Part shown: positions 12,620 to 28,898 of the stretch, piece by piece
Position numbering within the stretch: the stretch's first letter is position 1
Layout of the letters: each line of letters opens with the position of its first letter
Origin: Leptobrachium leishanense
Taxonomy: Eukaryota; Chordata; Amphibia; Anura; Megophryidae
Assembly: GCA_009667805.1 (NCBI GenBank)
Contig: CM019065.1
Location: forward strand, 17,248,952-17,312,951
DNA length: 64,000 nt
Direction: 5' to 3'
Notes under the pieces: generated by a model
Database searches by the model: none
What the model was told of the DNA's origin: nothing
The model's input: the letters and a program-made list of their open reading frames with translations, nothing else
Made by a program: the position numbers and the translations under genes

Positions 12620-13629
12620 GTCCAAAGATTCACATACTTTTTCCACCCTGCACTGTGAATGTTTACATGTTCTGTTCAATAAAAACATGAAAACATATAA
12701 TGTTTGTGTTGTATTATTTTAAGCAGACTGTGTTTTCAAATTGTTGTGACTTAGATGAAGATCAGAGCACATTTTATGACCAATTCATGCAAAACTCCAC
12801 GTAATCCCAAAGGGTTCACATACTTTTTCTTGCCACTGTATATGCAAGATATTTGCCATAAAAGGTGTATGGGGGTCTGGGTAGTGCCCTGGGGGACAGG
12901 AAACAAGGAAAAAAGTTTTTTAAAAAAATGTTTTTAAAGGAACAGTGAGTTTTCCATGAAATAAAGGTTAAGAATAAAAATGAAAAATTCCTTCAAATAT
13001 CGTGCCTAGGAGGTCCCCATGACCTGCCCGTGAAGTGGCGGATTTGTAGGATGTATAGTAACATTTAAAAACAAAAAAATTACATTTCAAATGACGGTAT
13101 ATGGTTTTCCTTTAATCTATTCATAAACAATTGCTTGGGGTAGCAGCCTGTAAGAAAAGAAGAGACATTTTAGGACACGCGGAACAAGTTTAGTGATTTT
13201 TTTCGGCTAAATTATGGTGAAACTTATGCAGGCTTTGGATGAAAGTAACAATAGGTGCTTTAAAATTGGGCCTTTAGTGTCAGCAACAGTGCCGTCACAC
13301 CGTAACCCCTCTGTGGTATTGTGGAAGAGTGCAGGGTTGGACCTTGCGGTCCAATATTAAAATTATATGAATCTGGTATAGGCGTCAGTGGCAGTGCACC
13401 CAAATATTGTGCCTTTGGTGGCAGCAAGTGCCTTCACACCATAAGTAACCCCTCTGTGGTATTGTGGAAGAGTGCAGGGTTGGAACCTGCGGTCAAATAT
13501 TAAAATGATATGAATCTGGTATAGGTGTCAGTGGCAGTGCACCCAAATATTTTACCTTTGGTGGCAGCAAGTGCCTTCACACTGTAACCCCTTTATGGTA
13601 TTGTGGAAGAGTGCAGTGGTGGAGGTTTT

Positions 13630-13941
13630 GGGGATGCAGAAGAGATCCCGATCTATTCAGTTATGTCAGCATCAGGGGATTGATAGCTGCTGATCCAGGA
13701 TTGATTCATTTTTATAAATGTCAGCCGGTCTACAGAGTCGGTGGACAGATGCACTCTTTTGTCTGTGACAAAACCTCCAGCGGCACTGAACGTCCTTTCA
13801 GAAAGCACGCTGGATGAAGGGCAACCTAGTAGCTGAATAGCATATTGGCTAAATTCTGGCCAGTGATCCAATCTCAACACCCAGTAAGCCAGTGGATCAT
13901 CTGCTGTAAAGGTATGTAGGTCTGCCCTTGCCCCTAGGTAG
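13630..13941 (-). pseudogene. hAT transposase C-terminal fragment (composite copy)
   Basis: On the minus strand this reads PLAYWVLRLDHWPEFSQYA, then GCPSSSVLSERTFSAAGG and VDRLTFIKMN, the hAT C-terminal dimerisation region. It is collinear with 40190-40487 in the other copy. The coding sequence is broken at 13941 by the LTR retrotransposon, and continues at 19691. Confidence 0.88.
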
Positions 13942-14823
13942 TGTAACGGGGAGCCCCCTATAGGGTGAGGGGGAACCCCCAATCTGCAGAGATGAAGCCT
14001 TAAGGACAGGTATACAGCTTCCAGGGAACAAACCAAGATATTAACAGAAACTAGAAAGATCCCTAAACCCTGACTGAGATCCTTGAAAGATGGTCTCGAA
14101 ATACTACCTAGGCTAGGTTTGCAAGATGAATAAAACATAAACCAGACAGACAATAAATGCAGGTATACAGATTCCAGGGAACAAACCCAGATATTAACAG
14201 AAACTAGAAAGATCCCTAAGCCCTGACTGAGATCCTTGAAAGGTGGTCTCGAGATACTAACTAGGCTAGGCCTGCAAGACGAACAAAACATAAACCAAAC
14301 ATACGATGAATGCAGACATACAGATTCCAGGGAACAAACCAAGATATTAACAGAAACTAGAAAGATCCCTAAGCCCTGACTGAGATCCTTGAAAGGTGGT
14401 CTCGAGATACTAACTAGGCTAGGCCTGCATGACGAACAAAACATAAACCAAACATACGATGAATGCAGACATACAGATTCCTAAGCACGGTACAGTACAG
14501 GGGACAGACAGAAGAGAGATCCAAATACAAGAGCCAAAGGTCATACACGGAATATCAAAACTAGAGGGGTCAGACAAGAGAGGGATCCTAAATACATGAG
14601 CCAGAGGTCATACACAGCAAATCAAAGTAAACCAGCAATACAGGGACTAGGCAAGAAAGACTATCCTGGTCCAAGGATCAAGGGGAGTCCTGGTCGTACT
14701 TATAGGGCAGAACAGGTCATGTGACCGCAGGCCAATAAGCCCAACAGATGGCCTGCAGGCTGAAAACAAAAATAAACAGGAATCCCTGCTACCACCAGCA
14801 GGGGGCAAGGCCAAGACGTGACA
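13942..14823 (-). repeat. 3' LTR of the pol-less retrotransposon
   Basis: Plus-strand borders are TGTAACGGGG and AGACGTGACA. It holds three tandem units of about 150 bp starting near 14010, 14159 and 14312 (CAGGGAACAAACC, then CTAGAAAGATCCCTAA and GACTGAGATCCTTGAAAG). The minus-strand open frame across these units is an artefact of the tandem structure. Confidence 0.92.
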
Positions 14824-14837
14824 TAACCCCCTCCCTT
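14824..14837 (-). other. Polypurine tract
   Basis: Read on the minus strand, AAGGGAGGGGGTTA lies directly against the LTR start TGTCACG. This is where plus-strand DNA synthesis is primed in LTR retrotransposons, and it fixes the element's orientation. Confidence 0.75.
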
Positions 14838-14900
14838 ACGGGTGACCTCCTGGGCACCCAAGAAAGAAAACATGGATGGCATGAAAACGGACAAGACCAG

Positions 14901-15776
14901 TCACCAGTACCCATTGGAATCCCACTCAGACTCAGAGTAGTCAGCATGTGCCTGAGCAAGCAAAGCTCTTTCGTAAACCTCCAGGTCCTCTCTGCAGATC
15001 ACTGCACCATTAGAGGCCCGTACACAACCCTCGGCAACCGGGCTAGGGTCTCGTACCCGAGGGTCCGACGGCATGAGTACCTTGGACCTTGAACGGAGTG
15101 AATCATCAGTCCCAGGCTGTTTATGGTTAGTCCTCTTGCGTCTCCTGGACCGTGATCTAGGAGTTCCGTCCACACCATGGGACATAGAGGTATTAGAGGT
15201 ACTGCCAGATCCAGTGACGGTAGTCGTGCCCCGAGATTGTATATTACAACCCACAGTGGAACCACTAGACACAGTGGACTTACTGTCTACCCCAGAGACA
15301 ATGACCTTGCCATTAAACGTGGCCCCGACCGATACAATACAGGGTGTGTGCATGACTGGTACACTCTCGGGATATGGGACATCACCAGGACATGGTACAG
15401 TTGGCGCCACAACAGTCTTACACCTCTCCCCAGGAGGAGTATATTGTGGATCATCTGAATCAGAGTCTTCCAACAGCCCTTTCAGAATGTCACGGTGTCT
15501 CTGGAGCACTACCCAGTGCCTCTCACGCATCCAAAAGCCAGAAGGCGTCCGTATATATTCCGTGGGAACACAATGTGATTTAGGGATCTCAATACCCTTT
15601 AAACCACCAGCTTGCTGAATTTCCCTGATTACTGTGCGGAGTAAGGCAACCTCGGACTTAGAGGGTGTAGTATCAATGGAACCAGAACAAAGTGTGGCAG
15701 TTTCAGAACCAGATTGGCTAGGGTTGATCACCTTTTCTTGTCTTCTCTTAGAGCAAGACATAGACTTTGTGACCAC
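14901..15776 (-). CDS. Unrecognised 291-codon frame of the LTR element
   Basis: It lies between the minisatellite and the polypurine tract and overlaps the end of the repeat frame by 49 bp in another frame. Visible features are a lysine/arginine-rich start (SCSKRRQEKV), a helical stretch at about 43-60 (SEVALLRTVIREIQQAGG), an aromatic-charged segment FWMRERHWVVLQRHRDILKG at about 80-100, an acidic DSDSDD cluster, a long Ser/Thr/Gly-rich middle, and a basic SRSRRRKRTNHK cluster. No protease, reverse transcriptase, RNase H or integrase motif is present. A structural (gag-like) or accessory protein is possible, but I do not recognise it. It is the longest frame in the element that repeats do not explain. 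Confidence 0.5.
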   Translation of the reverse strand: MVTKSMSCSKRRQEKVINPSQSGSETATLCSGSIDTTPSKSEVALLRTVIREIQQAGGLKGIEIPKSHCVPTEYIRTPSGFWMRERHWVVLQRHRDILKGLLEDSDSDDPQYTPPGERCKTVVAPTVPCPGDVPYPESVPVMHTPCIVSVGATFNGKVIVSGVDSKSTVSSGSTVGCNIQSRGTTTVTGSGSTSNTSMSHGVDGTPRSRSRRRKRTNHKQPGTDDSLRSRSKVLMPSDPRVRDPSPVAEGCVRASNGAVICREDLEVYERALLAQAHADYSESEWDSNGYW

Positions 15777-15996
15777 CTCACAAGGCTTGACAATGGTGGG
15801 GACACACTGGACTCACTGTGGGGCAAGGGCACAGTGGTCTCATGTGCCAATCCAGGCACATCGGCCTCATAACAAAACGTGGTCACAGCTGTCTCGTCTA
15901 ACCTGGGTACAGCTGTCATTGCTGACGTACAGCTAGTCCCGGACACCACTGGCAAGGTACCAGCCTCAGGCATCACGAATGACATATTGTCAGTAC

Positions 15997-18390
15997 CCGA
16001 CATGGCTGGCTTCTCATTACCAGTACCCGACATGGCTGGCTTCGTGCCAGGGGAAGTAGACATGGCTGGCTTCGTGCCAGGGGAAGCAGACATGGCTGGC
16101 TTTTCATTGCCAGTGGGAACAGACATGGCTGGCTTCGTGCCAGTGGATACAGACATGGCTGGCTTCGTGCCAGAGGAAGCAGACATGGCTGGCTTCGTGC
16201 CAGTGGATACAGACATGGCTGGCTTCGTGCCAGTGGATACAGACATGGCTGGCTTCGTGCCAGAGGAAGCAGACATGGCTGGCTTCGTGCCAGTGGATAC
16301 AGACATGGCTGGCTTCGTGCCAGGGGAAGCAGACATGGCTGGCTTTTTGCCAGGGGAAGCGGACATGGCTGGCTTTTCATTGCCAGTGGGAACAGACATG
16401 GCTGGCTTCGTGCCAGTAGCTACAGACATGGCTGGCATTTCATTACCAGTAAGAACAGGCATGGCTGGCAGCGTGCCAGTGGATACAGACATAGCTGGCT
16501 TCGTGCCAATAGATACAGACATGGCTGGCTTCATGCCAGTAGATACAGACATAGCTGGCTTTTTGCCAGGGGAAGCGGACATGGCTGGCTTTTCATTGCC
16601 AGTGGGAACAGACATGGCTGGCTTCGTGCCAGTAGCTACAGACATGGCTGGCATTTCATTACCAGTAAGAACAGGCATGGCTGGCAGCGTGCCAGTGGAT
16701 ACAGACATGGCTGGCATTTCACCGCCAGTGGGAACAGGCATGGCTGGCTTTTCATTACCAGTGATAACAGGCATGGCTGGCAGCGTGCCAGTGGATACAG
16801 ACATGGCTGGCTTCGTGCCAGTAGAAACAGACATGGCTGGCATTTCATTGCCAGTGGGAACAGGCATGGCTGGCTTTTCATTACCAGTGAGAACAGGCAT
16901 GGCTGGCAGCGTGCCAGTAGATACAGACATGGCTGGCATCGTGCCAATAGATACAGACATGGCTGGCATCTCATTGCCAGTGGGAACAGGCATGGCTGGC
17001 TTTTCATTACCAGTAAGAACAGGCATGGCTGGCATCGTGCCGGTGGATACAGACATGACTGGCTTCGTGCCAGTAGATACAGACATGGTTGGCATCGTGC
17101 CAGTAGATACAGACATGGCTGGCATCGTGCCAATAGATACAGACATGGCTGGCATCTCATTGCCAGTGGGAACAGGCATGGCTGGCTTTTCATTACCAGT
17201 GAGAACAGGCATGGCTGGCAGCGTGCCAGTGGATACAGACATGGCTGGCTTCGTGCCAGTAGATACAGACATGGCTGGCATTTCATTGCCAGTGGGAACA
17301 GGCATGGCTGGCTTTTCATTACCAGTGAGAACAGGCATGGCTGGCAGCGTGCCAGTGGATACAGACATGGCTGGCATCATGCCAGTGGATACAGACATGG
17401 CTGGCATCGTGCCGGTGGATACAGACATGGCTGGCATCGTGCCAGTAGATACAGACATGGCTGGCATCGTGCCAGTAGATACAGACATGGCTGGCAGCGT
17501 GCCAGTGGATACAGACATGGCTGGCATTTCATTGCCAGTGGGAACAGGCATGGCTGGCTTTTCATTACCAGTGAGAACAGGCATGGCTGGCAGCGTGCCA
17601 GTGGATACAGACATGGCTGGCATCATGCCAGTGGATACAGACATGGCTGGCATCGTGCCGGTGGATACAGACATGGCTGGCATCGTGCCAGTGGCTACAG
17701 ACATGGCTGGCATCGTGCCAGTAGATACAGACATGGCTGGCATCGTGCCAGTAGATACAGACATGGCTGGCTTCGTGCCAGTAGATACAGACATGGCTGG
17801 CTTCGTGCCAGTAGATACAGACATGGCTGGCTTCGTGCCAGTGATACAGACATGGCTGGCATTGACCAGTAGATACAGACATGGCTGGCAGCGTGCCAGT
17901 GGATACAGACATGGCTGGCATTTCATTGCCAGTGGGAACAGGCATGGCTGGCTTTTCATTACCAGTGAGAACAGGCATGGCTGGCAGTGTGCCAGTGGAT
18001 ACAGACATGGCTGGCATCATGCCAGTGGATACAGACATGGCTGGCATCGTGCCAGTAGATACAGACATGGCTGGCATCGTGCCAGTAGATACAGACATGG
18101 CTGGCATCGTGCCAGTAGATACAGACATGGCTGGCATCGTGCCAGTAGATACAGACATGGCTGGCATCGTGCCAATAGATACAGATATGGCTGGCATTTC
18201 ATTGCCAGTGGGAACAGGCATAGCTGGCAGCGTGCCAGTGGATATAGACCTGGCTGGCAGTGTTCCAGTGGATATAGACATGGCTGGCAGCGTGCCAGTG
18301 GATACAAACGTGGCTGGCAGCGTGCCAGTGGATACAGACATGGCTGGCAGCGTATTAGTGGATACAGACATGGCTGGCATAGCATTCCCA
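15997..18390. repeat. Minisatellite inside the LTR element, 30/33-bp units
   Basis: Roughly 75-80 units of GACATGGCTGGCTTCGTGCC-AGTGGATACA (30 bp) alternate with a 33-bp form containing TTTCATTGCCAGTGGGAACA. Both lengths are multiples of three, so several frames stay open: minus-strand PAMSVSTGT repeats and plus-strand DMAGFVPVDT repeats. In the element's own (minus) direction it reads Pro-Ala-Met-Ser-Val-rich protein contiguous at both ends with non-repeat coding sequence, so it may be a translated spacer. Small indels near 17835-17865 shift the frame. Confidence 0.93.
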
Positions 18391-18408
18391 ACCGGAGACA
18401 CTGAAACC

Positions 18409-18771
18409 TCACTGGGAGACGAGGGCATAGTGATCCCATGATTCACCAGATTTGAGGTGGCTATTCTGCCAGTCTGGATGCCTATGGAGGACACACCAGT
18501 ACCTCCATAGCGATACCTGGATATATGGTTCCCGCCATTGCTTAACAGGTTTTAATACACAATGCTCAATAGTGTGATTTGGATCTGCACAATAAAAACA
18601 GAGACCATACAACCTGCGTCTTTCCTTCTCATACGTGGATTTGCAAGTAGTGCAGGGTGGTGCTGCATCGTTAGCTGCAGCAGGTGATAGGCTCAGAGCC
18701 TCCATTAACCTCTGCAGCTCTTTCAGCATAGCAAGCACCAAGTTCAATATAGCTTCATACATATGAGACAT
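18409..18771 (-). pseudogene. Gag-like fragment with CCHC zinc knuckle
   Basis: This starts 33 bp inside the 5' LTR on the minus strand. It encodes an amphipathic start (LVLAMLKELQRLMEALS, about residues 12-28), then ERRRLYGLCFYCADPNHTIEHC. The last part fits C-x2-C-x4-H-x4-C, the nucleocapsid zinc knuckle, in the context seen in Ty3/gypsy Gag proteins of vertebrates. The capsid region that should separate the two is missing, so the gene seems to be deleted internally. Beyond the knuckle, the repeat-encoding frame (beginning SSIGIQTGRIATSN) is shifted by one base relative to this one. Confidence 0.7.
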
Positions 18772-18782
18772 ACCTGCCAGCT

Positions 18783-18803
18783 TCTATTCTGGGACCAGGA
18801 TAA
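18783..18803 (-). other. Candidate tRNA primer-binding site
   Basis: On the minus strand, six bases after the LTR end, the sequence reads TGGTCCCAGAATAG. A TGG start complementary to the CCA end of a tRNA is expected here. I could not assign the tRNA. Confidence 0.45.
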
Positions 18804-19685
18804 TGTAACGGGGAGCCCCCTATAGGGTGAGGGGGAACCCCCAATCTGCAGAGATGAAGCCTTAAGGACAGGTATACAGCTTCCAGGGAACAAACCAAGA
18901 TATTAACAGAAACTAGAAAGATCCCTAAACCCTGACTGAGATCCTTGAAAGATGGTCTCGAAATACTACCTAGGCTAGGTTTGCAAGATGAATAAAACAT
19001 AAACCAGACAGACAATAAATGCAGGTATACAGATTCCAGGGAACAAACCCAGATATTAACAGAAACTAGAAAGATCCCTAAGCCCTGACTGAGATCCTTG
19101 AAAGGTGGTCTCGAGATACTAACTAGGCTAGGCCTGCAAGACGAACAAAACATAAACCAAACATACGATGAATGCAGACATACAGATTCCAGGGAACAAA
19201 CCAAGAATTTAACAGAAACTAGAAAGATCCCTAAGCCCTGACTGAGATCCTTGAAAGGTGGTCTCGAGATACTAACTAGGCTAGGCCTGCATGACGAACA
19301 AAACATAAACCAAACATACGATGAATGCAGACATACAGATTCCTAAGCACGGTACAGTACAGGGGACAGACAGAAGAGAGATCCAAATACAAGAGCCAAA
19401 GGTCATACACGGAATATCAAAACTAGAGGGGTCAGACAAGAAAGGGATCCTAAATACATGAGCCAGAGGTCATACACAGCAAATCAAAGTAAACCAGCAA
19501 TACAGGGACTAGGCAAGAAAGACTATCCTGGTCCAAGGATCAAGGGGAGTCCTGGTCGTACTTATAGGGCAGAACAGGTCATGTGACCGCAGGCCAATAA
19601 GCCCAACAGATGGCCTGCAGGCTGAAAACAAAAATAAACAGGAATCCCTGCTACCACCAGCAGGGGGCAAGGCCAAGACGTGACA
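18804..19685 (-). repeat. 5' LTR of the pol-less retrotransposon
   Basis: It is the partner of 13942-14823, with the same length of 882 bp. Differences seen by eye are AAGAATTTAAC versus AAGATATTAAC, and CAAGAAAGGG versus CAAGAGAGGG. Confidence 0.92.
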
Positions 19686-19690
19686 GGTAG

Positions 19691-21789
19691 TCCTGCACCA
19701 TATTGTGAAGACGCTGGCAATGGGTGCCTACATTTGACGTCCCTGGGCGTCGTGGACTAAAAAATATTTAAAAAGGCATCAGTCAAGCGGCCCCGGCCTT
19801 CACCGCTCTTCCTCTGATCATCCACAGCCTCAGAAGCACCTGTGTCATCACTTGGTAACCTACCAGTGCCTGGAAAGGTGTTACCCAAGTGTCGCTTTAT
19901 AGCTTACTCAAGTTGTTTCATCCTGTCCTCCCTCTGTGCGGGCAGGATGAGCTCTGTAACTTTACCCTTGTATCGTGGATCAAGAAGGCTTGCCAACTAG
20001 TAATGATCCCTCTCCTTGATAGCACGAATCCTGGGGTCCTTTAGCAGGCTTTGCAGGATAAGGGAGCCCATGCAGCATAGGTTGGAGGTGGCATTAGCTT
20101 CCGATTGTTCCTGGCCACTGAGGATGACTGTATTGTGCACTACCTCCTCCCAGCCACGTACTAGTCCTTGGGTTTCTGGAAACACAAAACCCTCCCTTGA
20201 GGAATCCCCACCTTCAATGCCCAAACTACTTAAATATTCCTCCTCATCCTCCTCGTGTCTGATCTGAGGACCCGCAGGAATGCTGTCTGTGTAAAGACTG
20301 GGGCCTTTGAGAGCTAGGGAAGGCCTCCCCTTTTTCCCTCTGCTCTGCCTCTAGTGCCACATCTATAATTCCTCACAGAGTGCGCTCCAGCAGGAACACT
20401 AAAGGAATTGTGTCACTGATGCATGCACTGTCCCTGCTCACCGTCCTCGTTGCCTCCTCAAATGGTGACAGTACAGTGCATGAATCCTTGATCATCAACC
20501 ACTGCGGGGGGGAACCAAGTTGACCTGAACCTGTCCTTGTGCCATACTCACACAGGTACTCATTGATGGCCCTCTGCTGCTTGTTCAGACGCTGCAGCAT
20601 TGCCAATGTCGAGATCCACCTGGTGGGCATGTCACAGATCAGACGGTTGTGGGAAGGTGGAATTCTCTTTGAATTTCTGCCAGGCGACCACTTGCTGGGA
20701 ATGACCGTCTGAAGTGGCTGCAGACTTTTCTGGCCTGGCTGAGAAGCTCTGCCAGCCCTGGGTACCTGGTTAGGAAACGCTGTACCACCAGATTTAGGAC
20801 GTGAGCTAGGCATGGTACATGCATCAACTTACCCTGGCGTAGGGCGGAGAGAAGGTTGCTGCCATTATCACAGACGACCATTCCCAGCTGAAGCTGGCAT
20901 GGTGCTAACCATCTCTGCACCTGCCCCTGCAGAGCTGACAGAATTTCTGGCCCATTGTGGCTCCTGTCCCCTAAACAAACCAGCTCAAGCACAGTATGGC
21001 ATCTTTTTGCTTGAGCCATTGCGTAGCCCCTGCCACGCGTAGGTTTAACTGCCACTTCTCCAGAGACAGAGATGGAGGAGGAGGAAGAGGAGGAAGAGGT
21101 GGTGGTGGAGCAGACAGACCTCATAAAAACAGCTTTCTGGAGGCATGGTGGATGAACAAGCTCCAGCACAGAGCCCCGTCTTGGATCCCTCCCAGCTGCA
21201 ATCAGAGTTACCCAGTGTGCCATGAAGGAAATGTAACGACCCTGTCCATGCTTGCTGGACTATGTGTCTAAAGTCATGTGCACCTTGCTGCTGACTGCCT
21301 TTCCAAATGACTCCATAACATTGTCTTCCACGTGCTGGTATAGTGCTGGAATGGCCTTCCGTGAAAAGAAATGGCGTTCTGGAACGTGCCACTGTGGTAC
21401 AGCACAGTCAGCAAATTCATGGAAGGAAGCACAGTCCACCAGCTGGAAAGGCAGCAGCTGTAATGCGAGTAATTTTGCTAAACTGGCATTTAGACACTGT
21501 GCTTGGGGTTGGTTGGGACTATATTTTTTCTTACGCTGCAGCAGCTGGGGCAACATAATCTGACTGCGTAAATCTTCAGCTGATGGGATGCCGTCACATT
21601 CTGAGGAAGGACCTGGTACACCCATTACTGTAGCATCATCCCTGTCAGTGGAGGTTGTAGGCAATGACATGGCAATGACAAGCACGTGGTATCCAAGCGT
21701 GGGATGTCTTTCCCACGCTTAATCCTCATCTGACACAGATTACAAATAGCAATGGTGCGGTCTGCTGCACATTCCTTAAAGAACTCCCA
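19691..21789 (-). pseudogene. hAT transposase central part (composite copy)
   Basis: Frames at 21685-21260, 21223-20639, 20813-20373 and 20224-19997 together follow the order of the other copy. Recognisable pieces are LVCLGDRSHNGPEILSALQG, VCDNGSNLLSALRQGKLMHV (part of the RNase H-like catalytic core), LICDMPTRWISTLAML and SPFEEATRTVSRDSACISDT. Frameshifts and stops occur between them. It is interrupted at 21790 by a retroposed block and resumes at 22363. Confidence 0.88.
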
Positions 21790-22362
21790 TTTCACTGATA
21801 TTTTTCACCAAAGACTATCTGAGGACACTTACTGAGGAAGCCGGTAGGTTAAAACGCGTTTTAAGTGATCCCTTTTACGATTACTTTTCAAATAACTTTT
21901 TTAATTATGCATACCATATGGTCTATTTTTATATGAATTTATATGAATAAATTTTTGAATATAGTAGCATATCGTCCTGCTGCATATTTATTACTTTAGC
22001 ACCTGTCTATATAAGGTTTGCTCCCTCCCCTCCCTGGTATTTATATAGCACCTCCATATACCATCGAATGAGCTAATGAATAAACGAGTCACCATTGGGG
22101 GGAAAAAAGCTAACTCCAGAGGATTTGCCAAGGAGGAAAGGAGGAAGATAAACATACCATCATTACTAATATAAGTATCCTGATTTCTCTATTTTTTTTA
22201 ATTTGTTTGAATTTTTTGAGTGTTTTCAGTGTTAGGAGGCAAAAAAAAAAACATACTCAATATTTTTTACCCACTGTTCACTTACAATTGTATCATACAT
22301 ATTGTATTTTAAAACAATGTTCTAATATACAAGGTGCGCCAGGAATTTATGTTTTGTTCCTT
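21790..22362. mobile_element. Retroposed block with 14-bp target duplication
   Basis: TTAAAGAACTCCCA occurs at 21776-21789 and again at 22363-22376, and only once in the other hAT copy (42680-42693), so this 573-bp segment is an insertion with a target duplication of retroposon length. It contains CTGAGGAAGCCGGTAGG... AAACGCGTTTTAAG, a hairpin-like signature I associate with Penelope-like elements. That assignment is weak. Confidence 0.65.
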
Positions 22363-22899
22363 TTAAAGAACTCCCAGACAGCAGAGATCCTGGATGTGTG
22401 CTGCAAGACAACAGCTCTCTGCACCTGAGCCAGGGCTGTCTTTAAGGAGGGGCAAAAGGGGCAGCTGCCCCAGGCCCAGCCATTATTGAGGGGACCAATT
22501 TGGAAGCTCAGCAGTCCCACTCCCTTGAGCCCGCAGAAACCATGAGCTCGCAGGCTGCCTCCTCTCCGTGGTGACAGGTGACCACAGAGAGGAAGTGACA
22601 CTATCCCAATGTGGGACATGGAGCTGCAGCTGTACCAGCAGCACGCTGCCACTGGTCTGGAGCTCTCCTTGAGGCCCCATGGGAGATGTGATTGGCTCCT
22701 CCCCTCCTCACCATGCGTGTCTACCCAGCAAGGAGAAGAGAATGCTCTGATTGCCTGCCTGTCTGAAAAATACAGCATTATGCAGGTAAGAAGCAGGGCC
22801 CTAAACAAGTCACTGTTTATAGGACCCCCCAGCTCCCCCACCCCCTCCATCACCCCTCCCTCCATCTCCCACTTAATTTTGTCACAATTTTATTTGTTA

Positions 22900-23204
22900 A
22901 GTGTATATATGATGTAGAAATGTGCATATGATGAATGTATAATGTGTATATGCTGCCTAAATGTGCATATATGATGTGGAAATGTATGTGTGTGTATATA
23001 TATATTTTGGAAATGTGTGTGTATATATATATATGATGTTTAAATGTGTATAAATATATATATATATGATGTGGAAATGTGTATAATGTGGAAGTGTGTT
23101 GTGTGTATGTATATATATATACACACTCAATGTGGAAATGTGGTGTGTGAGTGTATATATTATATATATATATATACACAATGTGGAAATGTGGTGTGTA
23201 TATA
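22900..23204. repeat. TA/TG-rich microsatellite
   Basis: Degenerate units like ATATGATGTGGAAATGTGTG and TATATATATA runs. Related sequence continues at 24819-24871 and 28381-28700, meaning that both Tc1 copies landed at TA sites within this tract. Confidence 0.85.
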
Positions 23205-24818
<1,614 letters not shown>

Positions 24819-25089
24819 TATATACACAATGTGGTGTGAGTGTAATATATATATGTGGAAATGTGTGTGTACAGTTGTGTTCAAAATTATTCAACCCCCA
24901 CTGAAATTGAGTGTTTTGGCCAGTTTGACATTGATTTTGATCATTCAGTCATCTTGCTTACAATTAAATCAAAGAGGCACGTGTAGGTCAGACAAATATA
25001 ACATAACATTTATAATGAAATAACCACAAATGTCTTTTCTGTGCTCACATCATTATCAGTTTTATTCAACCCCCAAGTGACATTCAATC

Positions 25090-28016
<2,927 letters not shown>

Positions 28017-28499
28017 ACCAGTAAATGTCTAGAAGGAGCTGAGTATCACAGTCATTTTAAAGCTGCCTAATTGGTGCTTATTATGCTTTATTGCTGCTCC
28101 GTGACATCCACAGGTGTTTTCAATACCTGATTGAAAACACTTGAATGAACCTCTGTTCTTCAGAGTGGTAGTCTTTAAGGGGTTGAATAATTGTGTCAAT
28201 GAAGAATTCACAAAAGAAACATTTACTACTGTATTACAAAACCAATTGATGTCATTTTAGTTGCATATGGTTCTTTAAAAAGTCCTTGTAGGATTTCATT
28301 CTGAATACAATTACAAATGTACACTAAATTCCCTAAAACCCTTTACAGCATTGGGGGTTGAATAATTTTGAACACAACTGTATATAAAAAATATACACAC
28401 ACAATGTGGTGTGTGTGTGTATATAAATATACACACACAATGTGGAAATGTGTGTGTATATGTATATATGTATATGATGTGGAACTGTGAATGAGGTGT

Positions 28500-28575
28500 G
28501 TATATATATATTGTAAAGCACTGGGGAAACTGTTGGCGCTACATAAATGATGATAATAATAATAATATAGTGCCT
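28500..28575. repeat. L2-like 3' tail with ATA microsatellite
   Basis: GTAAAGCACTGGGGAAACTG, then TTGGCGCTACATAAATGATG and (AAT)n match the 3' terminal pattern of the L2-like elements at 35335-35366 and 61505-61560. Confidence 0.6.
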
Positions 28576-28898
28576 GTATATGATGTATATAAGATATGTA
28601 TGTGTATACAGGTTGTGCCTACAATGGTACGTGTATATAGCATGTGTGTGCACAGAGATATAGTGTGTTGTATATTTTTTTACAGTACGTGTATATGATG
28701 TGTATGTGTATATGATGTGTAATTGTAAAAAAACATAAAATAAATAAATTGATTTAGTTTTTTTTGAGACAAGGCTCAGTGCGGCTTTTATTTATTTATT
28801 TTTTAGGATGTTGTAGTGGAGAGCAAAATTGCACGGAGGGGCCCTAGAAAATGTTTTCCCAGGGCCCAGTCAAAATTAAAGACGGCCCTGACCTGAGC

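Larger units (their letters stand above)
13942..19685 (-). mobile_element. LTR retrotransposon without pol (Ty3/gypsy-like, non-autonomous)
   Basis: Two 882-bp LTRs (13942-14823 and 18804-19685) differ at only about three bases by eye, so insertion is recent. The 5-bp duplication GGTAG flanks it (13937-13941 and 19686-19690), and the empty site CCCCTAGGTAGTCCTGCACC is preserved at 40481-40500 in the other hAT copy. Orientation is minus: a candidate primer-binding site follows the LTR at 18804, and a polypurine tract precedes the LTR ending at 14823. The 3.98-kb interior has a gag-type zinc knuckle, a 2.4-kb minisatellite and a 291-codon frame, but no protease, reverse transcriptase or integrase. 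It would depend on enzymes from another element. Confidence 0.9.

Noticed and set aside
13653..14444. 263-codon minus-strand frame
   Set aside because: A chance fusion of LTR tandem units with the hAT C-terminal fragment; the same LTR frame recurs in the other LTR (18755-19306).
15728..18404. Very long open frames (841 codons plus; 743 and 309 codons minus) as genes
   Set aside because: They follow from 30/33-bp units that keep several frames open on both strands. Only the minus-strand reading has any argument for translation, as part of the LTR element.
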